Assembly (NCBI GenBank): GCA_028877275.1
Contig: JAPPFP010000005.1
Location: forward strand, 62,001-126,000
Direction: 5' to 3'
Source of the DNA: Acidobacteriota bacterium
GTDB taxonomy: Bacteria > Acidobacteriota > Thermoanaerobaculia > Multivoradales > Multivoraceae
DNA length: 64,000 bases
This document shows, piece after piece, positions 1 to 8,739 of this stretch. Within the stretch, counting starts at the first letter, position 1; each line of letters begins with the position of its first letter. Under the pieces are notes generated by a model. It did no database searches, was not told the DNA's origin, and saw only the letters and a program-made list of their open reading frames with translations. The translations under genes and the position numbers were made by a program.

Positions 1-610
1 CGAACTCGTCCCTGGTGCTCCTGATCAGGCGGGAGATGTTCGACGCGGTGACCGGGTCGAGTCCAGCGGTCGGCTCGTCGAACAGGACGACCTCGGGTTC
101 CAGGACGAGCGAGCGGGCGAGGGCCACCCGCTTCTTCATGCCGCCCGACAGAGCCGCCGGCATCCGGTCCTCGATTCCGGATAGTCCGACCCATTCAAGT
201 GCCGCTGCCACCCGCTCGCGCACCTCCTCCTCGCTTACGCGCTCGTGCTCGCGTATGGGGAAGGCAACGTTCTCCAGCACGTCGAAGGAGTCGAACAGGG
301 CGCCCGACTGAAACAGCATCGCGATCCGCCGCCGCACCGCGTACAACTGGCGCTCCGTCAACTGGACGAGGTCCGTACCTTCGAACAGCACTTCGCCTCC
401 CTCGGCCGGGTCGAGTCCGTTGAGTTGCCGCAGCGTGAGGCTCTTTCCCGAGCCGGAACGCCCGAGCACGACCAGGCATTCGCCGCGCAGGACCTCGAAG
501 CTCAGGTCGTCGAGTACGGCTCGTTCGCCGAAGCGCCGGCAGAGTCCGCGCACGACGTAGAGCGGTTCCCGCACCGCTTTTCCACTGTTGGCCGCCTCAG
601 ATGAGGACAT
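1..610 (-). CDS. mlaF: Mla-type lipid ABC transporter, ATP-binding subunit (3' part outside window)
   Basis: ATPase of an MlaFE-type ABC system that moves phospholipid between the inner and outer membranes; it acts on the cytoplasmic side of the inner membrane. Reading on the minus strand from ATG at 610, about 203 residues are visible before the window edge. Walker A GRSGSGKS lies at about residues 50-57, the ABC signature LSGGM near residue 152, and Walker B VVLFDEPTAGLD follows. The start overlaps the end of mlaE by 14 nt, so the two are translationally coupled. The MCE-domain partner (MlaD) would be expected beyond position 1 but is not seen. Confidence 0.93.
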   Translation of the reverse strand, partial: MSSSEAANSGKAVREPLYVVRGLCRRFGERAVLDDLSFEVLRGECLVVLGRSGSGKSLTLRQLNGLDPAEGGEVLFEGTDLVQLTERQLYAVRRRIAMLFQSGALFDSFDVLENVAFPIREHERVSEEEVRERVAAALEWVGLSGIEDRMPAALSGGMKKRVALARSLVLEPEVVLFDEPTAGLDPVTASNISRLIRSTRDEF

Positions 611-1376
611 GGAACAACTTCGTCAGAAAGAAATCAGATACGAGCACCATGATCGAAGCCCAGACGACAGTGCGAGTGGTGGCATGCCCAACGCCTTCGG
701 CGCCGCCGCTGGCCGTCAGGCCGTTGTGGCAGCCGATGATCGCAATGAAGCAGGCGAAGAAGACCGACTTTCCGAGGCCGTTGAAGACGTCCTCCATGGT
801 GAGGGTCTGCAGGACGTCGTTGATGTAGAGACCGACGGAGAGGTTCAACTGATTCACGGCGACGAACAGGCCGCCGAGGATGCCCAGCAGGTCGCCGAGG
901 ACGGTGAGCGCGGGCAACATGATCAGAGTGGCCGCCAGCTTCGGAACGACCAGCTTCTTTATGGGATCCGCGGCCATTGAGCGCATGGCGTCGACCTGCT
1001 CCGTGACCTTCATCGTGCCGAGCTCCGCGGTCATTCCGGAGCCGATCCGGCCGCCGACGATCAGGGCCACGAGTACGGGTCCGAGTTCCCGGGTCAGGGA
1101 CTTGGAAACCACGCTGCCGATGTAGTACTTCACTCCGAGTTCAGGCAGGCTGTACGCGGTCTGAAGGGCCAGCACCATGCCGGTGAACAGAGTGGTCACC
1201 GACGCGACGCCGAGCGAGCTGACGCCGAGGTGTCCCATCTGACCGAGCCATGAGCGGAACTCGTAGGGGGGGCTGACGAGAGCGGAGATTCCGCGCGCAG
1301 TCAGTAGCCAGATGGCGCCTACCTCTCGCAAGGGGGCCTTGAAATCGATCAGAATCCTGTGTCGAGCCTGTTGCAT
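597..1376 (-). CDS. mlaE: Mla-type lipid ABC transporter permease (MlaE family)
   Basis: Integral membrane permease of the same lipid transporter. The 259-residue product matches the usual MlaE length of about 260. The frame stays open upstream to about 1808, but that stretch is low-complexity and lies antisense to the acyltransferase, so I take ATG 1376. Characteristic MlaE sequence includes ELGPVLVALIVGGRIGSGM and the following AELGTMKVTEQVDAM segment, with several hydrophobic helices to the C-terminus. It lies upstream of mlaF with a 14-nt overlap. Its promoter must lie in the 1377-1565 gap shared with the divergent acyltransferase gene; I could not point to a clear -35/-10 pair there. Confidence 0.92.
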   Translation of the reverse strand: MQQARHRILIDFKAPLREVGAIWLLTARGISALVSPPYEFRSWLGQMGHLGVSSLGVASVTTLFTGMVLALQTAYSLPELGVKYYIGSVVSKSLTRELGPVLVALIVGGRIGSGMTAELGTMKVTEQVDAMRSMAADPIKKLVVPKLAATLIMLPALTVLGDLLGILGGLFVAVNQLNLSVGLYINDVLQTLTMEDVFNGLGKSVFFACFIAIIGCHNGLTASGGAEGVGHATTRTVVWASIMVLVSDFFLTKLFHVLI

Positions 1377-1474
1377 CTGCCGTTGGACAAGGGTGTGTTG
1401 GAGTCGGCCCTCGTGGTGGATGCTTGGTGTAGCTTCTGCCAACCCACGGCACCGAGCAGAATCTTGTCGATCCG

Positions 1475-1497
1475 GAACCCCACGAACCCCACGAACC
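1475..1497. repeat. Short tandem direct repeat in the divergent mlaE/plsC gap
   Basis: Two full and one partial copies of the 9-mer GAACCCCAC lie head to tail at 1475-1483, 1484-1492 and 1493-1497. They sit in the 189-nt gap between the divergent mlaE and acyltransferase genes. This gap is the longest non-coding stretch in the window and otherwise shows nothing I can name. The repeat could be a regulator binding site or replication slippage. Confidence 0.5.
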
Positions 1498-1565
1498 TGC
1501 GCCCCACGACGCAGCGCAACGAGTTTACGGCGAAAGCTCCCGGCGGAGGACGGGGCGGGTGGTCG

Positions 1566-2321
1566 GTGGCGCTGGCCACCCTGACCGGGAACGTCTACCT
1601 GGTTCTGGGCAGCGCCGTAATGGGCGTCGCCGCGGCCATCGCCTCCTGGTTCCCGGGCCGTGACTGGGCCGGAGTCCAGGCTCGTCTCTGGGCTCGCGGC
1701 CTGCTGCGGTCCAGCGGTGTTCGGCTCGAGCTCAGCTACGCGGGGGGCAGCCACGCGGCGTGGCGGGAAGCCATCGGCGACCGGCCGGTGGTCTACATGG
1801 CGAACCACCGGAGCCTGTACGACATCGCGGCGCTGCTGGCGACACTGGACCTGCCGGTCCGCTTCCTGGCCAAGCGCAGCCTGTTCCGTTTGCCGTTCTT
1901 CGGCTGGGGGCTCAAGGCGGCCGGTTTCGTCCCGGTGGACCGGGAGGACCGGAGTCGGGCCGGCGAGACGTTCGCTGCCGCCACGGAACGGCTGGCGTCC
2001 GGTGTGTCACTGGTCGTGTTCCCGGAAGAGACGCGCAGCTCCGGGCCGCGGATGAGGCCGTTTCAGCGGGGCGGGTTCCTGCTCGCGTTGAAGGGGCGAG
2101 CCCTGGTCGCGCCGGTGGGCATTCGCGGTACCGGCCGCATCCGGCGCAAGGGCGCTCTGACGGTTCGGCCGCAGGTCGTCGAGCTGGTGTTCGGCGAGGT
2201 CGTCGACCCGGCCGGCGTCGGGGTGCGGGGCCGGCGGTCCTTCATGCTCGACGTCGAGCGACAGGTGGGCCGGCTGGCGGGCCTCCGGACCGCCTCGGAC
2301 ACGGGAGAAACGGATGACTGA
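1566..2321 (+). CDS. 1-acyl-sn-glycerol-3-phosphate acyltransferase family protein (PlsC-like)
   Basis: Membrane-associated acyltransferase that probably acylates lysophosphatidic acid in phospholipid synthesis. It carries the two family hallmarks: NHRSLYDIAAL (NHx4D acyl-transfer motif) and FPEETRSSG (acceptor-binding motif). A hydrophobic N-terminal segment (LATLTGNVYLVLGSAVMG...) serves as the membrane anchor. The frame is open from 1359, but sequence before residue V at GTG 1566 looks non-coding and overlaps the divergent mlaE start; from GTG 1566 the product is 251 residues, normal for the family. The exact start is uncertain. The gene overlaps the next (Mrp ATPase) by 8 nt. Substrate specificity cannot be read from sequence. 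Confidence 0.87.
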   Translation: MALATLTGNVYLVLGSAVMGVAAAIASWFPGRDWAGVQARLWARGLLRSSGVRLELSYAGGSHAAWREAIGDRPVVYMANHRSLYDIAALLATLDLPVRFLAKRSLFRLPFFGWGLKAAGFVPVDREDRSRAGETFAAATERLASGVSLVVFPEETRSSGPRMRPFQRGGFLLALKGRALVAPVGIRGTGRIRRKGALTVRPQVVELVFGEVVDPAGVGVRGRRSFMLDVERQVGRLAGLRTASDTGETDD

Positions 2322-3387
2322 CGCGATCGAGAGCAGGGTGCGCGAGTGCCTCCGGACCGTGACCTTCCCGGGGATGAAACGCGACATCGTCTCGTTCGGT
2401 TTCGTGCAGCGGGTGGCGGTCACCGGCGGCGACGTGGTCGTGGACCTGCGAGTCCCGACGCGGGACCCCGAGGCCGCCACGGAGATCAGGCGGCGCATCG
2501 TCGACGCCGTGGGGAGCCTGGATGGTGTGTCCGACGTACAGGTCTCGCTCGAGGTGGCGACCGCGCCGGCGCCGGCTACGGCGCGCGACCCCTCGTTGTT
2601 GCCGGGCGTGTCCCACGTCGTCGCGGTGGCCAGCGGCAAGGGAGGCGTTGGCAAATCGACCGTGGCCACCAACCTGAGCGCCGCCATGGCGGCCCTGGGT
2701 CTGCGGGTCGGGCTGCTCGACGCGGACATCTACGGTCCCTCGATCCCCCTGATGTTCGGCATCAACCGCCGGCCCGAGATCGTGAAGGGCAAGATCCAGC
2801 CCTTCGAGCGCCACGGCGTGCGCGTCATGTCCCTCGGGTTTCTTCTCGATCCGGACACGCCCGTGATCTGGCGGGGCCCGATGGTGATGAAGGCGCTGGG
2901 CCAGTTGCTCGGCGACGTGGACTGGGGCCGGCTCGACTACCTGCTGCTCGACCTGCCTCCCGGCACCGGGGACGCGGCGCTGACGCTGTCGCAGAAACTG
3001 CCCCTGTCCGGCGCGGTCATCGTCTCGACGCCGCAGGACGTGGCTCTAATCGACGCCCGCAAGGGACTCGCCATGTTCCGCAAGGTCGAGGTGCCGGTGC
3101 TCGGGATGGTCGAGAACATGTCGACCTTCGTGTGCCCCCACTGCGGTGAGGCGACCGACGTCTTCAAGCGCGGCGGCGTTGAGCGGACCGCCGAGTTGCT
3201 CGACTGCGAGGTCCTTGGGACGATCCCGTTGGACGGCGCCCTGGTCAGGGGCAGCGACGACGGGTTGCCGATCGTGGTGTCCGACACCGACGGCCCCCAT
3301 GCGGCGATCTTCCGCGGCATCGTGGCGGCAATCGAACGGCGGCTGCTGGAGGTGGCCTCGGAACGGCCAACCCTCACGATCGTCTAG
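2314..3387 (+). CDS. apbC: Mrp/NBP35-type iron-sulfur cluster carrier ATPase
   Basis: Cytoplasmic P-loop ATPase of the Mrp/ApbC family, which binds and delivers Fe-S clusters to apoproteins. The 357-residue product has an N-terminal MIP18/DUF59 domain (about residues 5-85), then the deviant Walker A GKGGVGKST near residue 108, the DADIYGPSIP switch region, the LLLDLPPGTGD Walker B, and a CPHC cysteine pair near residue 272 that in the family bridges a cluster between two subunits. ATG 2314 overlaps the acyltransferase stop by 8 nt. This is the full-length architecture of bacterial Mrp. Confidence 0.95.
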   Translation: MTDAIESRVRECLRTVTFPGMKRDIVSFGFVQRVAVTGGDVVVDLRVPTRDPEAATEIRRRIVDAVGSLDGVSDVQVSLEVATAPAPATARDPSLLPGVSHVVAVASGKGGVGKSTVATNLSAAMAALGLRVGLLDADIYGPSIPLMFGINRRPEIVKGKIQPFERHGVRVMSLGFLLDPDTPVIWRGPMVMKALGQLLGDVDWGRLDYLLLDLPPGTGDAALTLSQKLPLSGAVIVSTPQDVALIDARKGLAMFRKVEVPVLGMVENMSTFVCPHCGEATDVFKRGGVERTAELLDCEVLGTIPLDGALVRGSDDGLPIVVSDTDGPHAAIFRGIVAAIERRLLEVASERPTLTIV

Positions 3388-3405
3388 GGAAGTCCTTTCG
3401 AACTC

Positions 3406-4083
3406 ATGCCTGTCGCCGTGATCGCCGATGCCCACCTGGGCGGTCCCGGGGGAAGCGGGGAGGAACTGGTCGACCAGCTCGGCGCGCTGGACTCCGGGCG
3501 TTGTGCGCGGGTGCTGTTCCTCGGCGACCTGTTCCATCTCTGGATCGGGTCGCGGCGCTTCGAAACGCCCGAGATACGGCGGCTCGAAGCCGCGATCCGC
3601 GGTCTCAGGCGGCGAGGAATCCGGGTCTCCTACGTCGAGGGGAACCGCGATTTCTTTCTGGCCGACGGCGCCTACGGCGACCTCTTCGACGACTGCGGTC
3701 GGGAAGTCAGTTTCGCCGCCGAAGGCGTCAGGTACCTCGCGGTTCACGGCGACGGTTTGAATCCGCGCGACTGGCGCTACCGCTGCTGGCGGCGTCTGTC
3801 GAAGAGCGCGGTGAGCCGGTGGCTGACGTTCCGCCTGCCGCGAGCGGTGGGTCGCCGTCTCGTCGCTTCCACGGAGCGCGGTCTGGCGCGGACGAATCTC
3901 GAGCACAAGGCGAGGATTCCGGGAGAGGCCGTTCGCCGCTACGCGGCGCGCCGGCTGGCCGAAGGCAACGACGTGCTGCTGCTTGGACACTTCCACGCCG
4001 CTCGCCGCTGGACCGTCGGTGGCGGCGAGGTGCGGATCGCGGACGCCTGGTTTCACGATCGGAAGCTGCTGTGGCTGGGCTGA
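3406..4083 (+). CDS. lpxH: UDP-2,3-diacylglucosamine diphosphatase-like metallophosphoesterase
   Basis: Calcineurin-like phosphoesterase resembling LpxH, which cleaves UDP-2,3-diacylglucosamine to lipid X and UMP in lipid A synthesis at the inner-membrane face. The metal-binding motifs are in the LpxH order: D8-A-H10 at the N-terminus, GDLFHLW, GNRDFF, VHGDG, and LLLGHFH near the C-terminus. At 225 residues it is close to the usual 240. GGGAAG precedes ATG 3406, and its end overlaps aroA by 13 nt. It could be one of the LpxH-like paralogues of unassigned substrate, since other lipid A genes are not in view. Confidence 0.8.
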   Translation: MPVAVIADAHLGGPGGSGEELVDQLGALDSGRCARVLFLGDLFHLWIGSRRFETPEIRRLEAAIRGLRRRGIRVSYVEGNRDFFLADGAYGDLFDDCGREVSFAAEGVRYLAVHGDGLNPRDWRYRCWRRLSKSAVSRWLTFRLPRAVGRRLVASTERGLARTNLEHKARIPGEAVRRYAARRLAEGNDVLLLGHFHAARRWTVGGGEVRIADAWFHDRKLLWLG

Positions 4084-5396
4084 CGGATCCTCTTCCCGAC
4101 CCGTACCCGGTCCGCCGTGCCGCGTGCGTCCTGGGCGTGGTCGAGCCGCCCGGTTCGAAGAGCATCTCGCACCGCGCCCTGAACCTGGCGCTGATCGGGC
4201 GGCGGCCGGCGACGATCGAGAACCTGCTGGAGGCCGACGACATTGCGGCCTTCCGGGCCGTGCTCGACGCGATGGGCTGGAACCTCCGTCCCGTTTCGAA
4301 CTCGGGACTGCTGGTGGAACCGCCGCTGAAGGACGGTTCCGATGATGCCGTGCGGCTCGATTGCCGGAGCGCGGGGACGCTGCTGCGTTTGCTGGTCGCG
4401 AGTTGCGCGGTGACTCCGGGCGAGTGGATTCTCGACGGCTCCCCCCGGCTCCGCGAACGGCCGATCGGCCCCCTGGTCGCGGCCCTGCGGCAGCTCGGCG
4501 CGGAGGTCGAGGAGCTGGGCCGGCCGGGCTGCGCCCCGGTTCGTGTCCGGGGCCGAAGGCTGGCTGGCGGCCGGGTCGAAATCGACGCCGGCGAATCGAG
4601 CCAGTACGTGTCCGCCTTGCTGATGGCGGGGCTCGATGCCGAGGGCCCGATCGAAGTTCTGGTGCCGATTCTCGTCTCTAGTCCGTATGTGGACACAACT
4701 CTCGAAGTCATGGCCGATTTCGGCGCGCCGGTAGAGGTGCGCCGGGACGGCGAGGCCCGCGAGTTCCGGGTGGAACCGCGCAGGCCCGAACTGGCAAACG
4801 GTCGCTATCGCGTCGCGGGCGACGATTCGGCCGCGGCCTATCCCGCGGCAGCAGCCGCGATCTGTGGCGGCTCGGTGCGCCTGCGAGGTCTCTCGCCGGT
4901 GGCGACCCAGGGCGATCGCGCCTTCCTGGGGCTGCTCGAGCGCACGGGCGCCACGGTGCGGGCGACGGACGAGGAGATTCGGGTGGAGGCCGACGGCACC
5001 CTGACACCGATCGACTGCGACCTCTCGGCGATGCCCGACCAGGTGCCGACGCTCGCCGCCGTGGCGGCGTTCGCCGACGGCACGACCCGGATCCGCAACG
5101 TGGCGCACCTGCGGATCAAGGAGAGCGACCGTCTGGCCGCGGTGGCGACGGGGTTGCGGCGCGCCGGCGTGGCCGTCGACGAGCTGGCGGACGGCCTGCG
5201 GATCGACGGCAATCCCGGCCTCGCCGCGACGCCGGGCTCGGCGCCCATCCCGATCGACACCTACGACGACCACCGGATCGCGATGAGCATGGCCCTGGTG
5301 GGAATGCGCCGGGGAGGCCTCTCGATTCGGCATCCGGAGGTCGTCGGCAAGTCCTACCCGGGCTTCTGGCGGGATCTTTCGAGGATCCGACGATGA
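4071..5396 (+). CDS. aroA: 3-phosphoshikimate 1-carboxyvinyltransferase (EPSP synthase)
   Basis: Cytoplasmic enzyme that joins phosphoenolpyruvate to shikimate 3-phosphate in the shikimate pathway. From GTG 4071 the product is 441 residues. Visible family motifs are PPGSKSISHRALNLAL near the start, SAGTLLRLL, GSPRLRERPIGPL, GESSQYVSALLMAG, IKESDRLAAV and DTYDDHRIAMSMAL. The frame is open upstream of 4071, but that part only shadows the lpxH-like gene. The start overlaps lpxH by 13 nt, and the end overlaps the following sigma-54 activator by 4 nt (ATGA), so the run is translated as a coupled unit. Confidence 0.96.
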   Translation: MAGLTDPLPDPYPVRRAACVLGVVEPPGSKSISHRALNLALIGRRPATIENLLEADDIAAFRAVLDAMGWNLRPVSNSGLLVEPPLKDGSDDAVRLDCRSAGTLLRLLVASCAVTPGEWILDGSPRLRERPIGPLVAALRQLGAEVEELGRPGCAPVRVRGRRLAGGRVEIDAGESSQYVSALLMAGLDAEGPIEVLVPILVSSPYVDTTLEVMADFGAPVEVRRDGEAREFRVEPRRPELANGRYRVAGDDSAAAYPAAAAAICGGSVRLRGLSPVATQGDRAFLGLLERTGATVRATDEEIRVEADGTLTPIDCDLSAMPDQVPTLAAVAAFADGTTRIRNVAHLRIKESDRLAAVATGLRRAGVAVDELADGLRIDGNPGLAATPGSAPIPIDTYDDHRIAMSMALVGMRRGGLSIRHPEVVGKSYPGFWRDLSRIRR

Positions 5397-8300
5397 CTCG
5401 CATCCTTCGCATCCGTCACCAGGCGCTTCAGCCGGTTCCCGAAGGGGCGGGCGCCACCGAACTGAACGAGATCGTCGCGACCGATCGCGACCGGGCGGCG
5501 CTCCTGCTTCAGGGGGCGGCCCTTGTGGCTCATCTGCGGGCGGCCAGGTGGCGGCTCGAGACCTGGGAGGAGTTTCGCGTCGACGCGGACGGCGTTCTCC
5601 GGGTTCCTTCGGCGTCGGTGCGGCGCGCGCTTGACGACCGGCTGCCGCAGGCCCTGCTGAAGCAGCTCGTCGTGCTCCTGTTTGGAAGCGAGGGGGCGCC
5701 GGGCCGAAGCGCCGTGCGGGCCACCCTCCGGCCCCTGTTCGAGACCTGGCGCGACGAACTGCTGCCGGTGTCCGGCAACCGGATGGTCGCCGACATTCTG
5801 GCTCGGGCACCCTTCCTGTGGGACCGCAGGTTCGAGACGGCGCGCGCCTCCCTGTTCGCCGTCCTCGAGGGTCGGGACGGCGCGAGGGTGACCGTTGCCG
5901 GGCAGTCCCGGTGGAGGCGGATGCTGGCGGCGATGGACGGCCGCGCCCGCAGGGAGATTGCCGCAGGCGGCGTGGCGGCGCGGTCGTACTGGCAACGCGT
6001 CAGGGACGCTGACCCGGAGTCACCGCCGCTCGAGGGGGCCGACGACCGGTCGGCGCTGGCGCGCCGCCTCCTCGAAGAAGGACGCTTCGAAGCGGCGCTG
6101 AAGCTTGTGAAGGACGGGAGAGGAACGGACGACCTGCTGGTCCGGCTCAGGGCCCAGCTTCGGTTGGGTCGGACCGCCGCCGCGCGTCGCACCCTGAGCA
6201 CGCTTGACGACCGGGCGCTGTCGGGCCGGCGCGCACTGGAGCAGTGCGAGCTGGCGATCGGAGTTCACGCGGCCGCGGGGCGTTCGGATCAGCTCGGAAG
6301 CTGGTCGGAGCGGGTGCTCGACGTCGCGGTCGGTCCCCAGGCGGCGCATGGTCGAGTCGTGTGCGCCCGGGCGAAGTGGGAACTCGGCGAGCTTGACGCG
6401 ATGGCCAGCCTGCTTGAACCTGCGGGAGGCGACCCGCAGCACTGGATGGAGCTTGTCGTGAAGGCTCGGCTCGCTTCGGCCAACGGTCGGTTCCGTGAAG
6501 CGGAGCGGCTGCTGGCGGCCGGGTTCAGGCGCCTCAGGGAGCGGCTTCCCGTCTACGAACGCGCGCTCTTGTGCAACGAGCTGGCGACGGTTCGATTGGC
6601 GGTAAACGACTTCGGCGGCGCGGAGCGGGCGGCGCGCCTCGCGGTGGGCCTGTTCCGGCGCTGCGACGGACCCGCCGGGAGGGCGGCCGCGCACGGGAAG
6701 CTGGCGGAGATCCGGATGGTGACCGGACGGTTTGCGGGAGTACCCGAGACGATCGCGAACCTGCGTCGGGAGGGCCTGATGGCGGGCAGCGCGCCTGGAG
6801 TCGTCGACGCACGCTTGCTCGAGGCGCGTCTGTTCGTGTCGCTGGGCCGCTGGGAAGCGGCGCTGGAGTGCTGCGAAACCGCCCTGGAGCACCTGAGCGG
6901 GAGGCGATCAGGGTGGCGCCAGCTCCGCTCGTTGCGTCTGCTCTCGGCTCGCGCATTGGTCCATCTCGGACGTGTCGGCGAAGCGGCGGAGGAACTCTCG
7001 GAGGCGCTCGAACGGCCCCTTGCCGTCTGGACGCCGGCGGAAGCGGACGAACTGGTGCCGTTGCTGCTGCTTGCCGGACTCCGCGACGAGGCGCGTTCGA
7101 TCGCGGTCGGCACGACACTGGAGGGATTCTGGGAGGCGATCGGCGAGGACCGGCCACCGAGCGCAACGGACTGGCGGCGAGTCGAGGCACTGGGCTCCTT
7201 CCGCGCCGCGCTGACTGTTCACGACCTCGTCTGCTTCGGTGTCGAGACGGTTCCCATGGGCCTGGTTGCCACCGCCGTGCGCGTCCTCTCGGCTGCTGGC
7301 GCCGAAGCGCTCATCCAACGTGTGGATGGCACGCGCATCGGTCCCTGGCGGGCTCTTCGTCTCTTCCTCGCCACGCCCGACCCCGATGCGGACGCCTATC
7401 GGATCCTGATGGCGGCGGCCGGTCATCCGGAGGCGAGACTCGCGGTCCATGGCTCTCCGGGAGGGTTTGGTTCCTTGGATGCACAGGGGGAAGTCCTGCT
7501 CCACGGTCCCGGCGGCTCCGACCGGTTCGCCGTCGACGCGGCGGCGGGACGACTCGTGCTCAGTGCCGAGCGAATCGATGAACCTGCCCGGGCGTTGGCC
7601 GCCGCGGTCGCGACCCGCCTGCCTGCCTCGAGCCGCCGGCGACGCGCGGCCTCCGAGCTCGCGGAACCCAGAAGAGCCGCCACCTCCGGAATGGTGGGAG
7701 AGAGCAAGGCTCTGTTGGATGTCCAGGCGCGGATCGAGAAGTTCGCGGCCCACGATTTGCCGGTCCTGATTCTCGGCGAGTCGGGGACGGGCAAGGAACT
7801 CCTGGCACGCCAGCTCCACCGGTCGAGCGCTCGGGCCTCCCGTCCCTGGTTGGCGGTGAACTGCGCGGCGCTGCCTGACGGTCTGCTTGTGTCCGACCTG
7901 TTCGGCCACCTGAGGGGCGCGTTCACCGGCGCCCTCAGTGACCGGGTCGGAGTGTTCGAGAGCGCTGATGGCGGCACGGTGTTCCTCGATGAGATCGGAG
8001 AGCTCCCGTGGGCTGCGCAGGGGATGCTCCTGCGTCTCCTGCAAGAGGGCGAGATGCGACGTGTCGGTGAGAGCCGGACGCGGCGGCTCGACTTCCGGCT
8101 CATCTCCGCAACCCACAAGGATCTCGCGGCGATGGTGAAGTCCGGCGCGTTCCGTCAGGATCTCTACTACCGGCTCAGGGTGGCTTACGTGGAGGCACCG
8201 CCGCTACGTGAGCGAGACGAGGACGTGTTGTTGCTTGCGCGACACTTCCTCGAAACGTCCGGGGAACTCGGACAGGACCTGAAGTTCAGCGGTGAGGCGC

Positions 8301-8620
8301 TGGCGAGGATTCGCAACTACTCCTGGCCCGGCAATGTCAGGGAGTTGAAGAACGCTATCGATGGAGCGGTGGCTCTTTCCGAGGGTCCCGAGATTTCGGT
8401 GGACATGCTGGGACTGCCGGAGGAAGCGGTCGAGGAAACTACGCCCCGGCAAAGCGGCTACCACTGGAAGATGGAGCAGTACCGGCGTCGACTGATCGGC
8501 AAGGCGCTTGAAGAGTCCGGCGGCAACCAGGCCAGGGCGGCGCGCGCTCTTGGCATCAGTCGGCAGGCCCTGTCGTACCTGGTGCGAAAGCTCAACTACG
8601 GGCCTCTGACCGAGGACTGA
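5393..8620 (+). CDS. Sigma-54-dependent transcriptional activator with long helical-repeat N-terminus
   Basis: Bacterial enhancer-binding protein of 1075 residues. About the first 760 residues are Ala/Arg/Leu-rich helical repeats resembling TPRs (for example paired RFEAAL, RFREAERLL and WEAALECCETAL units) with no receiver, PAS or GAF domain recognised. The AAA+ domain follows: Walker A GESGTGKE near residue 795, the sigma-54 contact loop GAFTGA intact near residue 842, Walker B GGTVFLDEIGEL, and arginine-finger region DLYYRLRV. A Fis-type HTH (NQARAARALGISRQAL) ends the protein. It therefore has everything needed to remodel sigma-54 RNA polymerase; the signal it senses is unknown and presumably enters through the N-terminal repeats. 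It overlaps aroA by 4 nt. The gene for sigma-54 itself is not in this window. Confidence 0.93.
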   Translation: MTRILRIRHQALQPVPEGAGATELNEIVATDRDRAALLLQGAALVAHLRAARWRLETWEEFRVDADGVLRVPSASVRRALDDRLPQALLKQLVVLLFGSEGAPGRSAVRATLRPLFETWRDELLPVSGNRMVADILARAPFLWDRRFETARASLFAVLEGRDGARVTVAGQSRWRRMLAAMDGRARREIAAGGVAARSYWQRVRDADPESPPLEGADDRSALARRLLEEGRFEAALKLVKDGRGTDDLLVRLRAQLRLGRTAAARRTLSTLDDRALSGRRALEQCELAIGVHAAAGRSDQLGSWSERVLDVAVGPQAAHGRVVCARAKWELGELDAMASLLEPAGGDPQHWMELVVKARLASANGRFREAERLLAAGFRRLRERLPVYERALLCNELATVRLAVNDFGGAERAARLAVGLFRRCDGPAGRAAAHGKLAEIRMVTGRFAGVPETIANLRREGLMAGSAPGVVDARLLEARLFVSLGRWEAALECCETALEHLSGRRSGWRQLRSLRLLSARALVHLGRVGEAAEELSEALERPLAVWTPAEADELVPLLLLAGLRDEARSIAVGTTLEGFWEAIGEDRPPSATDWRRVEALGSFRAALTVHDLVCFGVETVPMGLVATAVRVLSAAGAEALIQRVDGTRIGPWRALRLFLATPDPDADAYRILMAAAGHPEARLAVHGSPGGFGSLDAQGEVLLHGPGGSDRFAVDAAAGRLVLSAERIDEPARALAAAVATRLPASSRRRRAASELAEPRRAATSGMVGESKALLDVQARIEKFAAHDLPVLILGESGTGKELLARQLHRSSARASRPWLAVNCAALPDGLLVSDLFGHLRGAFTGALSDRVGVFESADGGTVFLDEIGELPWAAQGMLLRLLQEGEMRRVGESRTRRLDFRLISATHKDLAAMVKSGAFRQDLYYRLRVAYVEAPPLRERDEDVLLLARHFLETSGELGQDLKFSGEALARIRNYSWPGNVRELKNAIDGAVALSEGPEISVDMLGLPEEAVEETTPRQSGYHWKMEQYRRRLIGKALEESGGNQARAARALGISRQALSYLVRKLNYGPLTED

Positions 8621-8739
8621 TTCAATTCGCGTTGCACGCAGTCGGGTCGGTTCTTCTGCTATCGTCGCGCTGCGATTGTCACATCCCGGAAGGGATACGA
8701 ACTGGAACAAACACCACAGGGCGGCGTAAGGAGAATTTC

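Noticed and set aside
1377..1808. N-terminal extension of MlaE to 1808
   Set aside because: The extra residues look random, lie antisense to the acyltransferase and exceed the normal MlaE length.
4053..5810. Long minus-strand frame opposite aroA
   Set aside because: Product is Arg/Pro/Ala/Gly-rich with no motif, while the plus strand encodes a complete EPSP synthase.
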